Assembly (NCBI GenBank): GCA_017397305.1
Contig: JAFQJB010000011.1
Coordinates: 1 to 64,000 of the forward strand
DNA: 64,000 nt
Origin: Clostridia bacterium
Lineage (GTDB): Bacteria; Bacillota; Clostridia; Christensenellales; Borkfalkiaceae
Direction of reading: 5' to 3'
Shown here: piece after piece, positions 36,120-43,890 of the stretch
Position numbering within the stretch: the stretch's first letter is position 1
Layout of the letters: every line of letters begins with the position of its first letter
Translations under genes and position numbers: made by a program
Notes under the pieces: model-generated
Databases searched by the model: none
What the model was told of the DNA's origin: nothing
Seen by the model: the letters and a program-made list of their open reading frames with translations, nothing else

Positions 36120-36551
36120 TCAAAACTCCTTTACCATAACTATTGCATTCTCACCGTCGGGATAATAGTTTTTCCGCCTATTTATCTCGACAAAATTTTG
36201 GGTTTTATAAAAGGCGATTGCGCCTTGGTTTTTCTCCCTAACTTCCAAAAAAAGTTTGGTTGCGTTTTTTTGTTTAACGCTTTCTATCACAGCGTTAACA
36301 AGGCTTGTCGCAACACCTTTTCGGCGATAGTTTTTATCGACCACAACGTCTTCTATATCCGCCGTATCCCCTGCGATAGAATAGGTTATAACACCTATAA
36401 TTCGCTCGTTATCTTTAACGCCAAACGCATTTAGCCGTTCAAGATTAAACCCCGAATTTATCATTTCTTCCGTCCAGCCGTCAGCAAAGTTTTGAGTGAA
36501 AAACTCGGCAATATCTTTTGCGTCTTTTTTTACAAGTTTTTCTACTATCAT
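36120..36551 (-). CDS. rimI: RimI-like ribosomal protein alanine acetyltransferase (GNAT)
   Basis: 143 residues. GNAT motif A, IEDVVVDKNYRRKGVATSLV, gives the acetyl-CoA site; LEVREKNQGAIAFYKTQNF is typical of RimI. Start overlaps the tsaB stop by 4 bp. The tsaE-tsaB-rimI order is conserved in Firmicutes. Confidence 0.9.
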   Translation of the reverse strand: MIVEKLVKKDAKDIAEFFTQNFADGWTEEMINSGFNLERLNAFGVKDNERIIGVITYSIAGDTADIEDVVVDKNYRRKGVATSLVNAVIESVKQKNATKLFLEVREKNQGAIAFYKTQNFVEINRRKNYYPDGENAIVMVKEF

Positions 36552-37153
36552 CTGCCCTCCTCGGCTTGACTTTTTCTAACGTATAAAGGCTCTAATCTAT
36601 CAAGGTTTGACGTGATTTCGTCTTGCTTTTTCTCTATAGCATTGATTAATCCTTGCGGAATGGAAACCACCTTAACGTCAAATCCATCAATTTCTTCAAA
36701 GGATACTATTTTATAATCTTTTGCAAGTTCTATAACTTTCTCACGCATTAAATATGCAGGCTCAAAACAAACTTTTTTATCTAAATAACCGCAAACGTAA
36801 AAGCCGTTATGCTTTGCATCGATAACCGCCAGCACTTGCCCATCTTCATTATACGCAAGCGTGTCGAACGAAGTTACCGATAAGCAAGGTTTATTAAAAG
36901 CAAAACACATTGCTTTAACGGTTGCAACGCCTATCCTTATCCCCGTGAACGAGCCAGCCCCGACAACGCAAGCAAAAAAGTCGGCACTATTAAAATCAAA
37001 GTCCGCACTCTTTGCAAGTTCTTCCACCCTCGGCATAAGTTCTACCGAGTGGGAAACACCGCACTTATCGTCGTGAAAAATAAACGTCTTTTCCTCTTTT
37101 TTTATTATAACGGTCAAATTTTTACCGCTTGTGTCAATGGCTAAATAATTCAT
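36548..37153 (-). CDS. tsaB: tRNA t6A biosynthesis protein TsaB
   Basis: 201 residues, ASKHA fold. N-terminal YLAIDTSGKNLTV and the conserved GAGSFTGIRIGVATVKAMCF near residue 66. It scaffolds TsaD and TsaE in making threonylcarbamoyladenosine at tRNA position 37. Overlaps tsaE by 4 bp. Confidence 0.93.
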   Translation of the reverse strand: MNYLAIDTSGKNLTVIIKKEEKTFIFHDDKCGVSHSVELMPRVEELAKSADFDFNSADFFACVVGAGSFTGIRIGVATVKAMCFAFNKPCLSVTSFDTLAYNEDGQVLAVIDAKHNGFYVCGYLDKKVCFEPAYLMREKVIELAKDYKIVSFEEIDGFDVKVVSIPQGLINAIEKKQDEITSNLDRLEPLYVRKSQAEEGR

Positions 37154-37545
37154 AAAACAATCTTTCGGGTATTCTCGCCCGTCTTTTCAATTCTAACCCT
37201 TTTTACCTTTTCTGGCAGTGCGTCTTCAATATTTTCCGCCCACTCTATTAAGCAAATGTTATCACCGCAAAAATAGTCGGTAAGCCCAAGCCTTTCTGCG
37301 TCCTCACCACACGATAGACGGTAGCAATCGTAATGATAAAGAAGGTTGCCGTACACGTTTAGATAAGCGTAGGTCGGGCTTGTTACCCCTTCTAAACCAA
37401 AGAATTTTGCTACGCCTTTAGTAAATGCAGTTTTCCCAGCGCCTAAATCCCCTTCTAAAAGCACCACGTCACCCTTAGATAAGGTTGAAGCGTACTCAAA
37501 AGCAATCTTTTCGGTATCCATTGCGCTTAAAGATATTTTTTCCAT
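37150..37545 (-). CDS. tsaE: tRNA t6A ATPase TsaE
   Basis: 131 residues from an ATG at 37545, 7 bp after the ribU stop; an upstream in-frame start would overlap ribU. Walker A is LLEGDLGAGKTAFTKG, and the Walker-B-like region is ICLIEWAENIEDALP. No clear ribosome-binding site, so translation may depend on the preceding gene. Confidence 0.9.
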   Translation of the reverse strand: MEKISLSAMDTEKIAFEYASTLSKGDVVLLEGDLGAGKTAFTKGVAKFFGLEGVTSPTYAYLNVYGNLLYHYDCYRLSCGEDAERLGLTDYFCGDNICLIEWAENIEDALPEKVKRVRIEKTGENTRKIVL

Positions 37546-37552
37546 ACTTACA

Positions 37553-38146
37553 TTATACATCCTTTGCGGAATTTTGCAACTTGATTTTCTTAAAAAGATA
37601 AGATACTTTCTTGTATAAAACAATGGTCAATAAAGAAATAGCCACGCTCTTTATTGCGTTGAATATTAAAATGTATATCCAAAGCGAATCAAACATTGTG
37701 TTAGACACTTCTGTTGGAACAAAAGGCGCACTTCCCGTAAAGAAAGGAAAGTTAACGTATTTATTTATCAAAATAGATACGCCCACTTGAATTATACAAG
37801 CAGCAAAAAGAGTTATCACAACGGTTTTTATACCCTTTTTATAACAATATATTATTGAAGGAACAATAGCATAAGAAATTGTTATAATCAAGTTGGCAAG
37901 TTCACCAACACCGCCCGTTGTTCCAATAGGAATATGTATTGCTTCCTTTATTACCGTGACAATAATTGCCCCCACCGGTCCATACATAAAGCCGGAAAGC
38001 ATAACCAATACGTTTGACAGGTCAAGTTTTAAAAAGCTTGCGGGCGTAGATGCAAAAATCGGCATTTCTATCAAGTAAACGATAAACGCAAGCGCGCTCA
38101 TTACCGCCATTCCCGCAATGTTTTTTGTTGTGAACAAATTTTTCAT
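37553..38146 (-). CDS. ribU: Riboflavin ECF transporter S component
   Basis: 197 residues, six transmembrane segments. The N-terminal AGMAVMSALAFIVYLIEMPI and the substrate region FLKLDLSNVLVMLSGFMYGP are RibU signatures. It binds riboflavin for import with a shared ECF energising module, which is not in this window. An FMN riboswitch and terminator precede it, which confirms the substrate class. Confidence 0.93.
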   Translation of the reverse strand: MKNLFTTKNIAGMAVMSALAFIVYLIEMPIFASTPASFLKLDLSNVLVMLSGFMYGPVGAIIVTVIKEAIHIPIGTTGGVGELANLIITISYAIVPSIIYCYKKGIKTVVITLFAACIIQVGVSILINKYVNFPFFTGSAPFVPTEVSNTMFDSLWIYILIFNAIKSVAISLLTIVLYKKVSYLFKKIKLQNSAKDV

Positions 38147-38159
38147 GTTTCTCCTTTTT

Positions 38160-38197
38160 TAAGGGCAAAAACAAGCGCCCCTATCTTTTCGGGGCGC
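38160..38197 (-). terminator. FMN-riboswitch expression-platform terminator
   Basis: Stem GCGCCCC with GGGGCGC (38175-38197) followed on the minus strand by TTGTTTTTG, right before the ribU ribosome-binding site. Confidence 0.85.
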
Positions 38198-38235
38198 GAC
38201 AAAACAAAATAATGGCAAATATATACTATTGCCCT

Positions 38236-38345
38236 AATTCTTTTCCCATCCGGACTATAACCGTCGGTTTTGGAATTTAACCAAATCAGCCTTTCGGCTC
38301 GCAGACTTTACTGCCGATGGGGAATTTCACCCCGCCCCAAAGAAT
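38236..38345 (-). promoter_or_regulatory. FMN riboswitch (RFN element)
   Basis: On the minus strand, closing stem AATTCTTT/AAAGAATT, then GGGGCGGGGTGAAATTCCCC, ATCGGCAGTAAA, CTGCGAGCC, and the hallmark AGTCCGGATGGGAAAAGA. All conserved blocks of the RFN element are in order. Transcription of ribU and probably of the following genes should fall when FMN is abundant. Confidence 0.96.
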
Positions 38346-38396
38346 TTTTTTAAGTTTAATTATATTTTAATGATATTTTAGAGTTTTGTAAAGCGT

Positions 38397-39275
38397 TTAG
38401 CGAAGTTTTATAGAAGTTATTTGATATCTTTCAAAAAGGTTTTTGCCAATATCGTCGGCAAAGGGGGTTAAAACCTTGTCCACACCCAATTTGATAAGTT
38501 CTTTAACAATCTCTTCCTTGTCAACGTTTGCAAGCACGAAAATCTTTTTCTTTGCCCTTAACGTTTGAACCTTTTCAATTTTTTCTTTAACCGTTTGATA
38601 ATCACTTTCACCAAAAAGAAGGGCAACGTAATCAGCCTTGCTCTTTTCGGTAAACTTTATAACCCTTGAAAAATCTTGGTCGGATAAATCCCCTGCATTA
38701 AAGGCAAACCCCTTTTTGCCGTTAAACGCACGGAGAAGTTTTTTGGCTTGCTTTTTATACTCTTTTACTTTGTCGGGCAACGTTAAAACGTTGGGCATGG
38801 TTATAAGAACGCCGTCAATGTTTGCCCTTTTGCAATCTTTAACCTCGTTTAGTCTTGCCTTTAGGGTGCTTTCGCCAAACGGAAAATCAACCACGGCAAC
38901 CACTTCGATATCCACGTCGGCATTCTTGTTGATTATCTTTTTTACTGCGGGTAAATGTGCGGGGGCAACGTAAACACCTCCCACGCCTTGAGCCATGCAG
39001 TTTAGAAAAATCTTTTCAAGCTTATTGTCGCCGTCGCCAAACCTAACAACAGCCTTTCCAACGTTTGCCATAAACTTCTTTATTAGGTATAAATAAAGTT
39101 CTTGCTTGACGTTCTCTTCACTGTCGTTAAGAAGCGAGCAAAAAGAGGTAAAGTTTTGGTAAAAATCGTTGCTCTTTTTTCTCTTACTATCAGCCTCGGT
39201 AAGTGCGGGCAAAGTTTCAACTATTTCTTCGTCCACTTTTTTGGTCTTTTCTTTTTTCTTTAATTTTACCGCCAT
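38397..39275 (-). CDS. DeoC-like TIM-barrel protein, probably not an active aldolase
   Basis: 292 residues from the ATG at 39275 (AAAGGAAAGATT). The first 40 residues are Lys/Glu-rich and extra. From residue 95 the pattern GGVYVAPAHLPAVKKIINKN, VVAVVDFPFGESTLKAR, LNEVKDCKRANIDGVLITMP follows deoxyribose-phosphate aldolase (VCV, GFPxG, E...GA.EID). The Schiff-base Lys and the paired Lys/Asp of active DeoC are not found at the expected places. Function unknown. Confidence 0.6.
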   Translation of the reverse strand: MAVKLKKKEKTKKVDEEIVETLPALTEADSKRKKSNDFYQNFTSFCSLLNDSEENVKQELYLYLIKKFMANVGKAVVRFGDGDNKLEKIFLNCMAQGVGGVYVAPAHLPAVKKIINKNADVDIEVVAVVDFPFGESTLKARLNEVKDCKRANIDGVLITMPNVLTLPDKVKEYKKQAKKLLRAFNGKKGFAFNAGDLSDQDFSRVIKFTEKSKADYVALLFGESDYQTVKEKIEKVQTLRAKKKIFVLANVDKEEIVKELIKLGVDKVLTPFADDIGKNLFERYQITSIKLR

Positions 39276-39367
39276 AATCTTTCCTTTTTTCAAAAAAAAT
39301 CATTTATCAACAAATACTTTCACCAAATTGTGCTAAATTTTAGTTAAAATTTTTGCGAGGTGATTTA

Positions 39368-39622
39368 ATGAGTGTTGTTTCTTTGTTCTTTTTAGGTCTA
39401 TTTTACGTTTGTCTGTTGTTTTCGCTGTGCGTTCTTTTAGTGGTGGGCGTAAAACTTATATACTCTCACGTAAAAAGCATTTTTGCCCCGCCGTCCGCAA
39501 TCCCTATAAAGCAACCCACGGCAGTTAAAAGCACCAAACCTAAACGCAAACCCAAAACCTTTCGAAGCATTGAGATTAACCCCGAAGAAGTGGACAGGAT
39601 TTACGTCAAAAAAGTCTCTTAG
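39368..39622 (+). CDS. Small single-pass membrane protein
   Basis: 84 residues from the ATG at 39368 after GAGGTG. One long hydrophobic segment (residues 3-28) and a basic, Pro-rich cytoplasmic tail with TKPKRKPKTFRS and a conserved-looking end INPEEVDRIYVKK. No family recognised. It overlaps the convergent rsfS by 4 bp. Confidence 0.6.
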   Translation: MSVVSLFFLGLFYVCLLFSLCVLLVVGVKLIYSHVKSIFAPPSAIPIKQPTAVKSTKPKRKPKTFRSIEINPEEVDRIYVKKVS

Positions 39623-39966
39623 TCTTGGTACTTAACGATGTTTTCTTCATTGCCCCAAAGGCTTTCTAAGTGATAGAAAAGCCTTGTTTCGTCGTTAAAG
39701 AGGTGAACGATAACGTCGCCGTAGTCAAGCACTGCCCAGCGACCTTCCCTTATCCCTTCACGGCGAATGGGTGAAAAGCCAAGTTTTTCCATTTCGTATT
39801 CAACGTGTTCGATAAGTGCCTTTGTTTGCGTCATTGAGCGACCGCCCGCAACAACGTAATAATCGGCAACTTCGGTCTTTCCGCTGACGTCAATACTCAA
39901 AACGTCTTGAGCCTTTCTTTCAAGTAAAATTTCACATACCTTTTTTGTAAACTCTTTAGAATTCAT
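39619..39966 (-). CDS. rsfS: Ribosomal silencing factor RsfS
   Basis: 115 residues. Signatures: DVLSIDVSGKTEVADYYVV, RSMTQTKALIEHVE, and GRWAVLDYGDVIVHLF. Binds L14 and blocks subunit joining in starvation. Encoded 13 bp after nadD-yqeK, the usual Firmicutes order. Confidence 0.95.
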   Translation of the reverse strand: MNSKEFTKKVCEILLERKAQDVLSIDVSGKTEVADYYVVAGGRSMTQTKALIEHVEYEMEKLGFSPIRREGIREGRWAVLDYGDVIVHLFNDETRLFYHLESLWGNEENIVKYQD

Positions 39967-39979
39967 TTTTATCCTTCCT

Positions 39980-41098
39980 TTATTTATAGTAGTTATACGC
40001 TTCTAGCGTTAAGTGATATATCTTTTGTTTTTTGTTTATAAGGTGCACGGTCTCTTCTTCTAAGCACTTAAAAAAGCACCTTTCAAAATCGTCTTCATTA
40101 TAAGATTTACGAAGTTCTTCCACCCCGTCATAAGTCCTTCCGTCTTCCACCATATCGGCAACGAAAACAAGTTTTTCTAACGTCGTCATGTTGGGTCTTC
40201 CGGACGTGTGGTACTTGATTGCGTCAAGCACTTCTCTATCGGTTATTTTTAGGTGTTTTTCGGCTAGATACGCGCCTAAAAATGCGTGAATAACCGGCTC
40301 TGGCACGTCTTCGCTAACAGTAAAGCCCTCAACCGTTTTATAGTCGATATACTTTGCAAAATCGTGAAGCATGGTAGCAGTTATCACTTTTTTATTTTCA
40401 AGCCCCAATTCCTTTGCTCTCTTTAAGGCGCAAATGACCACGTTTGCCGTGTGAATAAGGCGTTTTTCGGGCAAGGTTTTTTTTACGATATCGGCAAACT
40501 CAAAATCTTGATAAAGCCGATTTTTGATTATATACTCTTCAACTTCCTTGGTGGTAAGATTATCTAGTGGCAAGGATAGTGCCGAATAAATGCGGATTTT
40601 TGTGGACGATGCGTCCCTTCCTACGTGGTTAAGCTTAATAAAAGTTTTGCCGAAAGTATCCATAAAATACTTTGTTAAACCATCATAGTCGGTGTAAAAC
40701 CCTTCCCTATCAAACACCGCTAACGTACATGCGGAAAGAATGCGTTCAGGATATCGCCAAGTAGGAAAATCGGTAAGCATATCCCCACCAACGATAAAGA
40801 AAAGTTCGGCATCTTCACTACTTTTAAAGTGCTCTACCGTTTGATAGGTATAACTCTTTCCCTGCTTTTCAATCTCGAAGTCGGAAACTTCCACTTTTTC
40901 AACGTCCTTAAAGGCTAGTTTTAACATGTTTAACCTATGCGACGAGCAAAGTGGAACTTCGCTTTTATGCGGTGATATAAAGGTTGGCATCACGATAAGT
41001 TTATCGAGTGCAAGTTCTTTTATCGCCGATTTTGCAAGCAGAACGTGTTCGATATGCACGGGACTGAACGTTCCGCCTAGTATTGCAATTCTCTTCAT
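39980..41098 (-). CDS. nadD: Fused NadD nicotinate-nucleotide adenylyltransferase and YqeK HD phosphohydrolase
   Basis: 372 residues from the ATG at 41098. Residues 1-185 are NadD: RIAILGGTFSPVHIEHVLLA with the nucleotidyltransferase HxxH-like site, and SSTKIRIYSAL. Residues 195-372 are a YqeK-type HD domain: HTANVVICALKRAKE, MLHDFAK, HAFLGAYLAEKHLK, IKYHTSGRPNMTTLEKLVFVADMVE. In Bacillus these are adjacent separate genes. NadD makes deamido-NAD; YqeK hydrolyses diadenosine tetraphosphate. No internal stop or ribosome-binding site was seen at the junction. Confidence 0.93.
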   Translation of the reverse strand: MKRIAILGGTFSPVHIEHVLLAKSAIKELALDKLIVMPTFISPHKSEVPLCSSHRLNMLKLAFKDVEKVEVSDFEIEKQGKSYTYQTVEHFKSSEDAELFFIVGGDMLTDFPTWRYPERILSACTLAVFDREGFYTDYDGLTKYFMDTFGKTFIKLNHVGRDASSTKIRIYSALSLPLDNLTTKEVEEYIIKNRLYQDFEFADIVKKTLPEKRLIHTANVVICALKRAKELGLENKKVITATMLHDFAKYIDYKTVEGFTVSEDVPEPVIHAFLGAYLAEKHLKITDREVLDAIKYHTSGRPNMTTLEKLVFVADMVEDGRTYDGVEELRKSYNEDDFERCFFKCLEEETVHLINKKQKIYHLTLEAYNYYK

Positions 41099-41197
41099 AA
41101 CTTTATTATCGCACATTTTGAAAATAAAATCAATATTTTATTTAGTATAAGTGGTTAAATCGGTGGGTATAATTTTATAAAAAAAGGCGGTACGGCT

Positions 41198-41971
41198 ATG
41201 AAATCTTACCTTTCGGTGATAATTGACACCATTTTTTCTTTACTTGTCGTTTTTGTTCTATCCCTAATACTACTTACTTATTTTTTGCCATCTACCCCCG
41301 CTTTAATACTATCTTCCCTTTTGGGCTCTATTTTTTCTTTGCTTATCCTTAAACGGCTTTTGGATAAAAGAAAGGGTGCACTAAATAGCATAAGGGAAAA
41401 AAGAGAGAGAGAAAGCCTTATAACCGAACTAAACTTTTTGCCTCAAAAATCGGTTTTGTCACACTTTTATACACTTTTTGAAAACCAAGGCTATAAAATT
41501 TATCTTAACGGCAAGCATATTTGTTTTAAGGATAACCCCGCCGTGCTTAAATTTTGCTTTGGATTTGCAAAAGTCGAAAAGACCGACCTTGTGAATTTTT
41601 TTAACAGCCTTTTAGATAGTCAAACGGGGTATCTATTATCCAGCGAATTTTCCAAAGAAATTATACAGTTTAACAAGTGCTTTGGCGGTAAAATCGTACT
41701 GGTTAGCGGTGACGAGGTTTACAAATACTTAAAAGAGCACGGCGCACTTTTGCCAAAAAGGTTTTCTTCCATAAAGAAAAAGCCGAGTAGTGTCGCTCTA
41801 CTAAATCTTTTTAAAAAGAAAAAAGCCAAAAACTTTTTGTTTTTAGGCTTAATCTTTCTTTTTATGAGTTATTTTGTGCCGATAAAATTATACTACGTCG
41901 TTTGCGGTTGTTTGTTTTTATCATACGCACTCTTTCTTCGCCTTTTTGGAAGGGCGGAAAAAATCGATTAG
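41198..41971 (+). CDS. Hypothetical membrane protein
   Basis: 257 residues. Two N-terminal transmembrane segments (about 5-32 and 35-52), a soluble domain of about 150 residues with basic patches and the sequence LFENQGYKIYLNGKHICFKD, and two C-terminal segments (about 210-246). The domain has a faint restriction-endonuclease-like look (a Lys-rich strand after a conserved Phe-Gly turn), but no catalytic set can be assigned. It starts after GGCGGTACGGCT, a weak site, and overlaps the convergent yhbY by 4 bp. Confidence 0.6.
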   Translation: MKSYLSVIIDTIFSLLVVFVLSLILLTYFLPSTPALILSSLLGSIFSLLILKRLLDKRKGALNSIREKRERESLITELNFLPQKSVLSHFYTLFENQGYKIYLNGKHICFKDNPAVLKFCFGFAKVEKTDLVNFFNSLLDSQTGYLLSSEFSKEIIQFNKCFGGKIVLVSGDEVYKYLKEHGALLPKRFSSIKKKPSSVALLNLFKKKKAKNFLFLGLIFLFMSYFVPIKLYYVVCGCLFLSYALFLRLFGRAEKID

Positions 41972-42261
41972 AAAACTATGTGTTCAACTTTTGGCGACTT
42001 GCTTTTCCTATAGAAAACTAGTTTTCTTCCCGTTGCGCACACAAATTCTGCGCCAAGCTTTTCGGCAATTTCAAAGCCCGCCTCTTTGGGAATAAGGTCG
42101 GAATTTTCAAGCACGGTAACCTTTATCAATTCTCTTTTTTCAATGGCTTTATCAAGCCCTTCGATAAGGCTATCGTTAACACCAAGTTTTCCTACCTGTG
42201 TAATAGGTTCTATGTTAGAAGCAATCGAACGAAGGTTGCTTCTTTGTTTTGACGTTAGCAT
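41968..42261 (-). CDS. yhbY: CRM-domain RNA-binding protein YhbY/YqeI
   Basis: 97 residues. The CRM signature GKLGVNDSLIEGLDKAIEKRELIKV and the C-terminal ATGRKLVFYRKSK are clear. Binds pre-50S ribosomal particles. Follows obgE in the same direction across a repeat-filled gap of 363 bp. Confidence 0.93.
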   Translation of the reverse strand: MLTSKQRSNLRSIASNIEPITQVGKLGVNDSLIEGLDKAIEKRELIKVTVLENSDLIPKEAGFEIAEKLGAEFVCATGRKLVFYRKSKSPKVEHIVF

Positions 42262-42323
42262 GTTCTTTCTCCTTTTGTTTTATGATATAAAAGTGTTTTT
42301 GCAGTATTTTCTCTTTTTTGAAA

Positions 42324-42373
42324 GGCTTTGAAGCAATGCGTGTTGATTAGTTTACGCTATGACGAGGAAAACA
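42324..42373 (+). repeat. Family II left-end fragment (first)
   Basis: GGCTTTGAAGCAATGCGTG, TTGATTAG and GACGAGGAAAACA match the left half of the full element at 42455; no right half is present. Confidence 0.65.
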
Positions 42374-42384
42374 CTTTGCCGAGA

Positions 42385-42430
42385 GGCTTTGGAGCAAAAA
42401 ATGGTTGGAGCGCAAGGTGGCAAACGCAAG
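42385..42430 (+). repeat. Family II left-end fragment (second, other subtype)
   Basis: GGCTTTGGAGCAAAAAATGG, then GAGCGCAAGGTGGCAAACGC, match the left half of the pyrH-linked element at 7771 rather than the neighbouring copy. Confidence 0.65.
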
Positions 42431-42454
42431 CAAACACTCAACCCATTTACCAAA

Positions 42455-42622
42455 GGCTTTGGAGCAATGCGTGGTGATTAACGAAGTGGTTTGGCGAGGA
42501 AAATACAAGTAGGGCGCGCGTTCTTGCAAGGGAGCATACTTGAAAAGTATGTAACCGAGCAAAACGCGATGCAATACGAAGTATTTTTCCGTCAAAAATC
42601 ACCTAAGCATTGCGGAAAAGCC
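42455..42622 (+). repeat. Family II palindromic element 3' of obgE
   Basis: A 168-bp imperfect hairpin ending 2 nt before the obgE stop codon. Left arm blocks GGCTTT, GCAATGC, GGTGATT (42455-42479) pair with AATCACC, GCATTGC, AAAGCC (42597-42622). Inner pairs are GAAAATAC with GTATTTTTC and CGCGTT...TTGC with GCAA...AACGCG; the apex is CATACTT-gaa-AAGTATG. With the two fragments upstream it fills the 42262-42624 gap. Confidence 0.85.
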
Positions 42623-42624
42623 GA

Positions 42625-43887
42625 CTAATCAATAAATTCAAATTCTTCGCCACCGATGATTACAACTGATTTGTCGGTTGCACCCATTTTGCGAAGTTGG
42701 TCGATAATGCCCCTATCTTTCAATACTTTTTGCAAGTATGCAAGCGAGTTCATATCGTCCATAACAACGTTTCTTCTAAGCACTTCAACAAGCGTGCCTT
42801 CGATAACAAATGTTTCGCCCTCTTTGAAAATTTCGTACTCTAACCTATCGGGTTTGGTGTAAACGAATTCTTCAAACTCTAGAGGTTTAACGGGCGGGAG
42901 TTTAATAAGCGTATCGTAGATTGCCTTTTTAAGTTTATCAAGTCCGTCGCCAGTGATTGCAGAAAGACAAATGGTTTTGTGCTTTCTGCCGATTTTTTCC
43001 TTTATTGCCTTAACGTTTTCTTCAGCACCGTACATATCGGTTTTATTTAGAACAACGATTTGTTTTAACTTAGCAAGAAGCGGACTATAATTTTTAAGTT
43101 CGGCATTGATTTTTAGGTAATCATCGTAAGGGTCTCTACCCTCTACACCTGAAACGTCGATAACGTGAACGAGCATTCTCGTTCTTTCGATATGACGCAA
43201 AAATTCTATACCGAGTCCTGCGCCGTCACTTGCACCCTCGATAAGTCCTGGGATATCGGCAACGACAAACTGATTATCGTAATAATCAACGACGCCAAGG
43301 TTTGGCGACAAGGTTGTGAAGTGATAGTTTGCAATCTTGGGACGCGCTTTGGTTATCTTTGATAAAATGGTAGATTTTCCAACGTTTGGAAAGCCAACCA
43401 AGCCTACGTCCGCAATAGTTTTAAGTTCTAGCACGATTCTTTTAGATTCGGTTTTTTCACCCGTTTGTGAAAAGTGGGGAGCGTGTCTTCTAGAATTGGT
43501 AAATTTTGCGTTACCCTTTCCGCCGTCACCACCGACCAAAACAACCTTTCTTTGCCCGTCGGTAAACATATCGGCAATAATACCGCCCGACTCTCTATCC
43601 TTAATAACCGTACCTAGTGGCACGCGCAAAACAAGGTCCTTCCCGCACTTACCAAAACAATCTTTGGGCTCGCCGGGAGCACCGTTTTCCGCAACGTATC
43701 TAGTTTTATAGTAATAGTCGGAAAGGTTGCTCATATGCTGGTCGGCAACAAAAACAATGTCGCCACCCTTTCCACCGTCACCGCCGTCCGGACCACCGCT
43801 AACCTTTCCTTTATAGTGTATAAAGGAAGTCATTCCGTTTCCGCCGTCGCCCGCTTTTATCGTTATAAACGCTCTATCAACAAACAT
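42625..43887 (-). CDS. obgE: GTPase Obg
   Basis: 420 residues. Gly-rich Obg fold at the N-terminus (AGDGGNGMTSFIHYKG, GGDGGKGGDIVFVAD), G domain with GFPNVGKSTILSKIT, DIPGLIEGASDGAGLG and NKTD, and a C-terminal OCT domain (about residues 340-420). Acts in 50S assembly and stress responses. Confidence 0.97.
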   Translation of the reverse strand: MFVDRAFITIKAGDGGNGMTSFIHYKGKVSGGPDGGDGGKGGDIVFVADQHMSNLSDYYYKTRYVAENGAPGEPKDCFGKCGKDLVLRVPLGTVIKDRESGGIIADMFTDGQRKVVLVGGDGGKGNAKFTNSRRHAPHFSQTGEKTESKRIVLELKTIADVGLVGFPNVGKSTILSKITKARPKIANYHFTTLSPNLGVVDYYDNQFVVADIPGLIEGASDGAGLGIEFLRHIERTRMLVHVIDVSGVEGRDPYDDYLKINAELKNYSPLLAKLKQIVVLNKTDMYGAEENVKAIKEKIGRKHKTICLSAITGDGLDKLKKAIYDTLIKLPPVKPLEFEEFVYTKPDRLEYEIFKEGETFVIEGTLVEVLRRNVVMDDMNSLAYLQKVLKDRGIIDQLRKMGATDKSVVIIGGEEFEFID

Positions 43888-43890
43888 AAT

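Noticed and set aside
42347-42595. 82-codon minus-strand frame between obgE and yhbY
   Set aside because: Fully inside family II repeats; no coding signs and no equivalent frame in the other copies.
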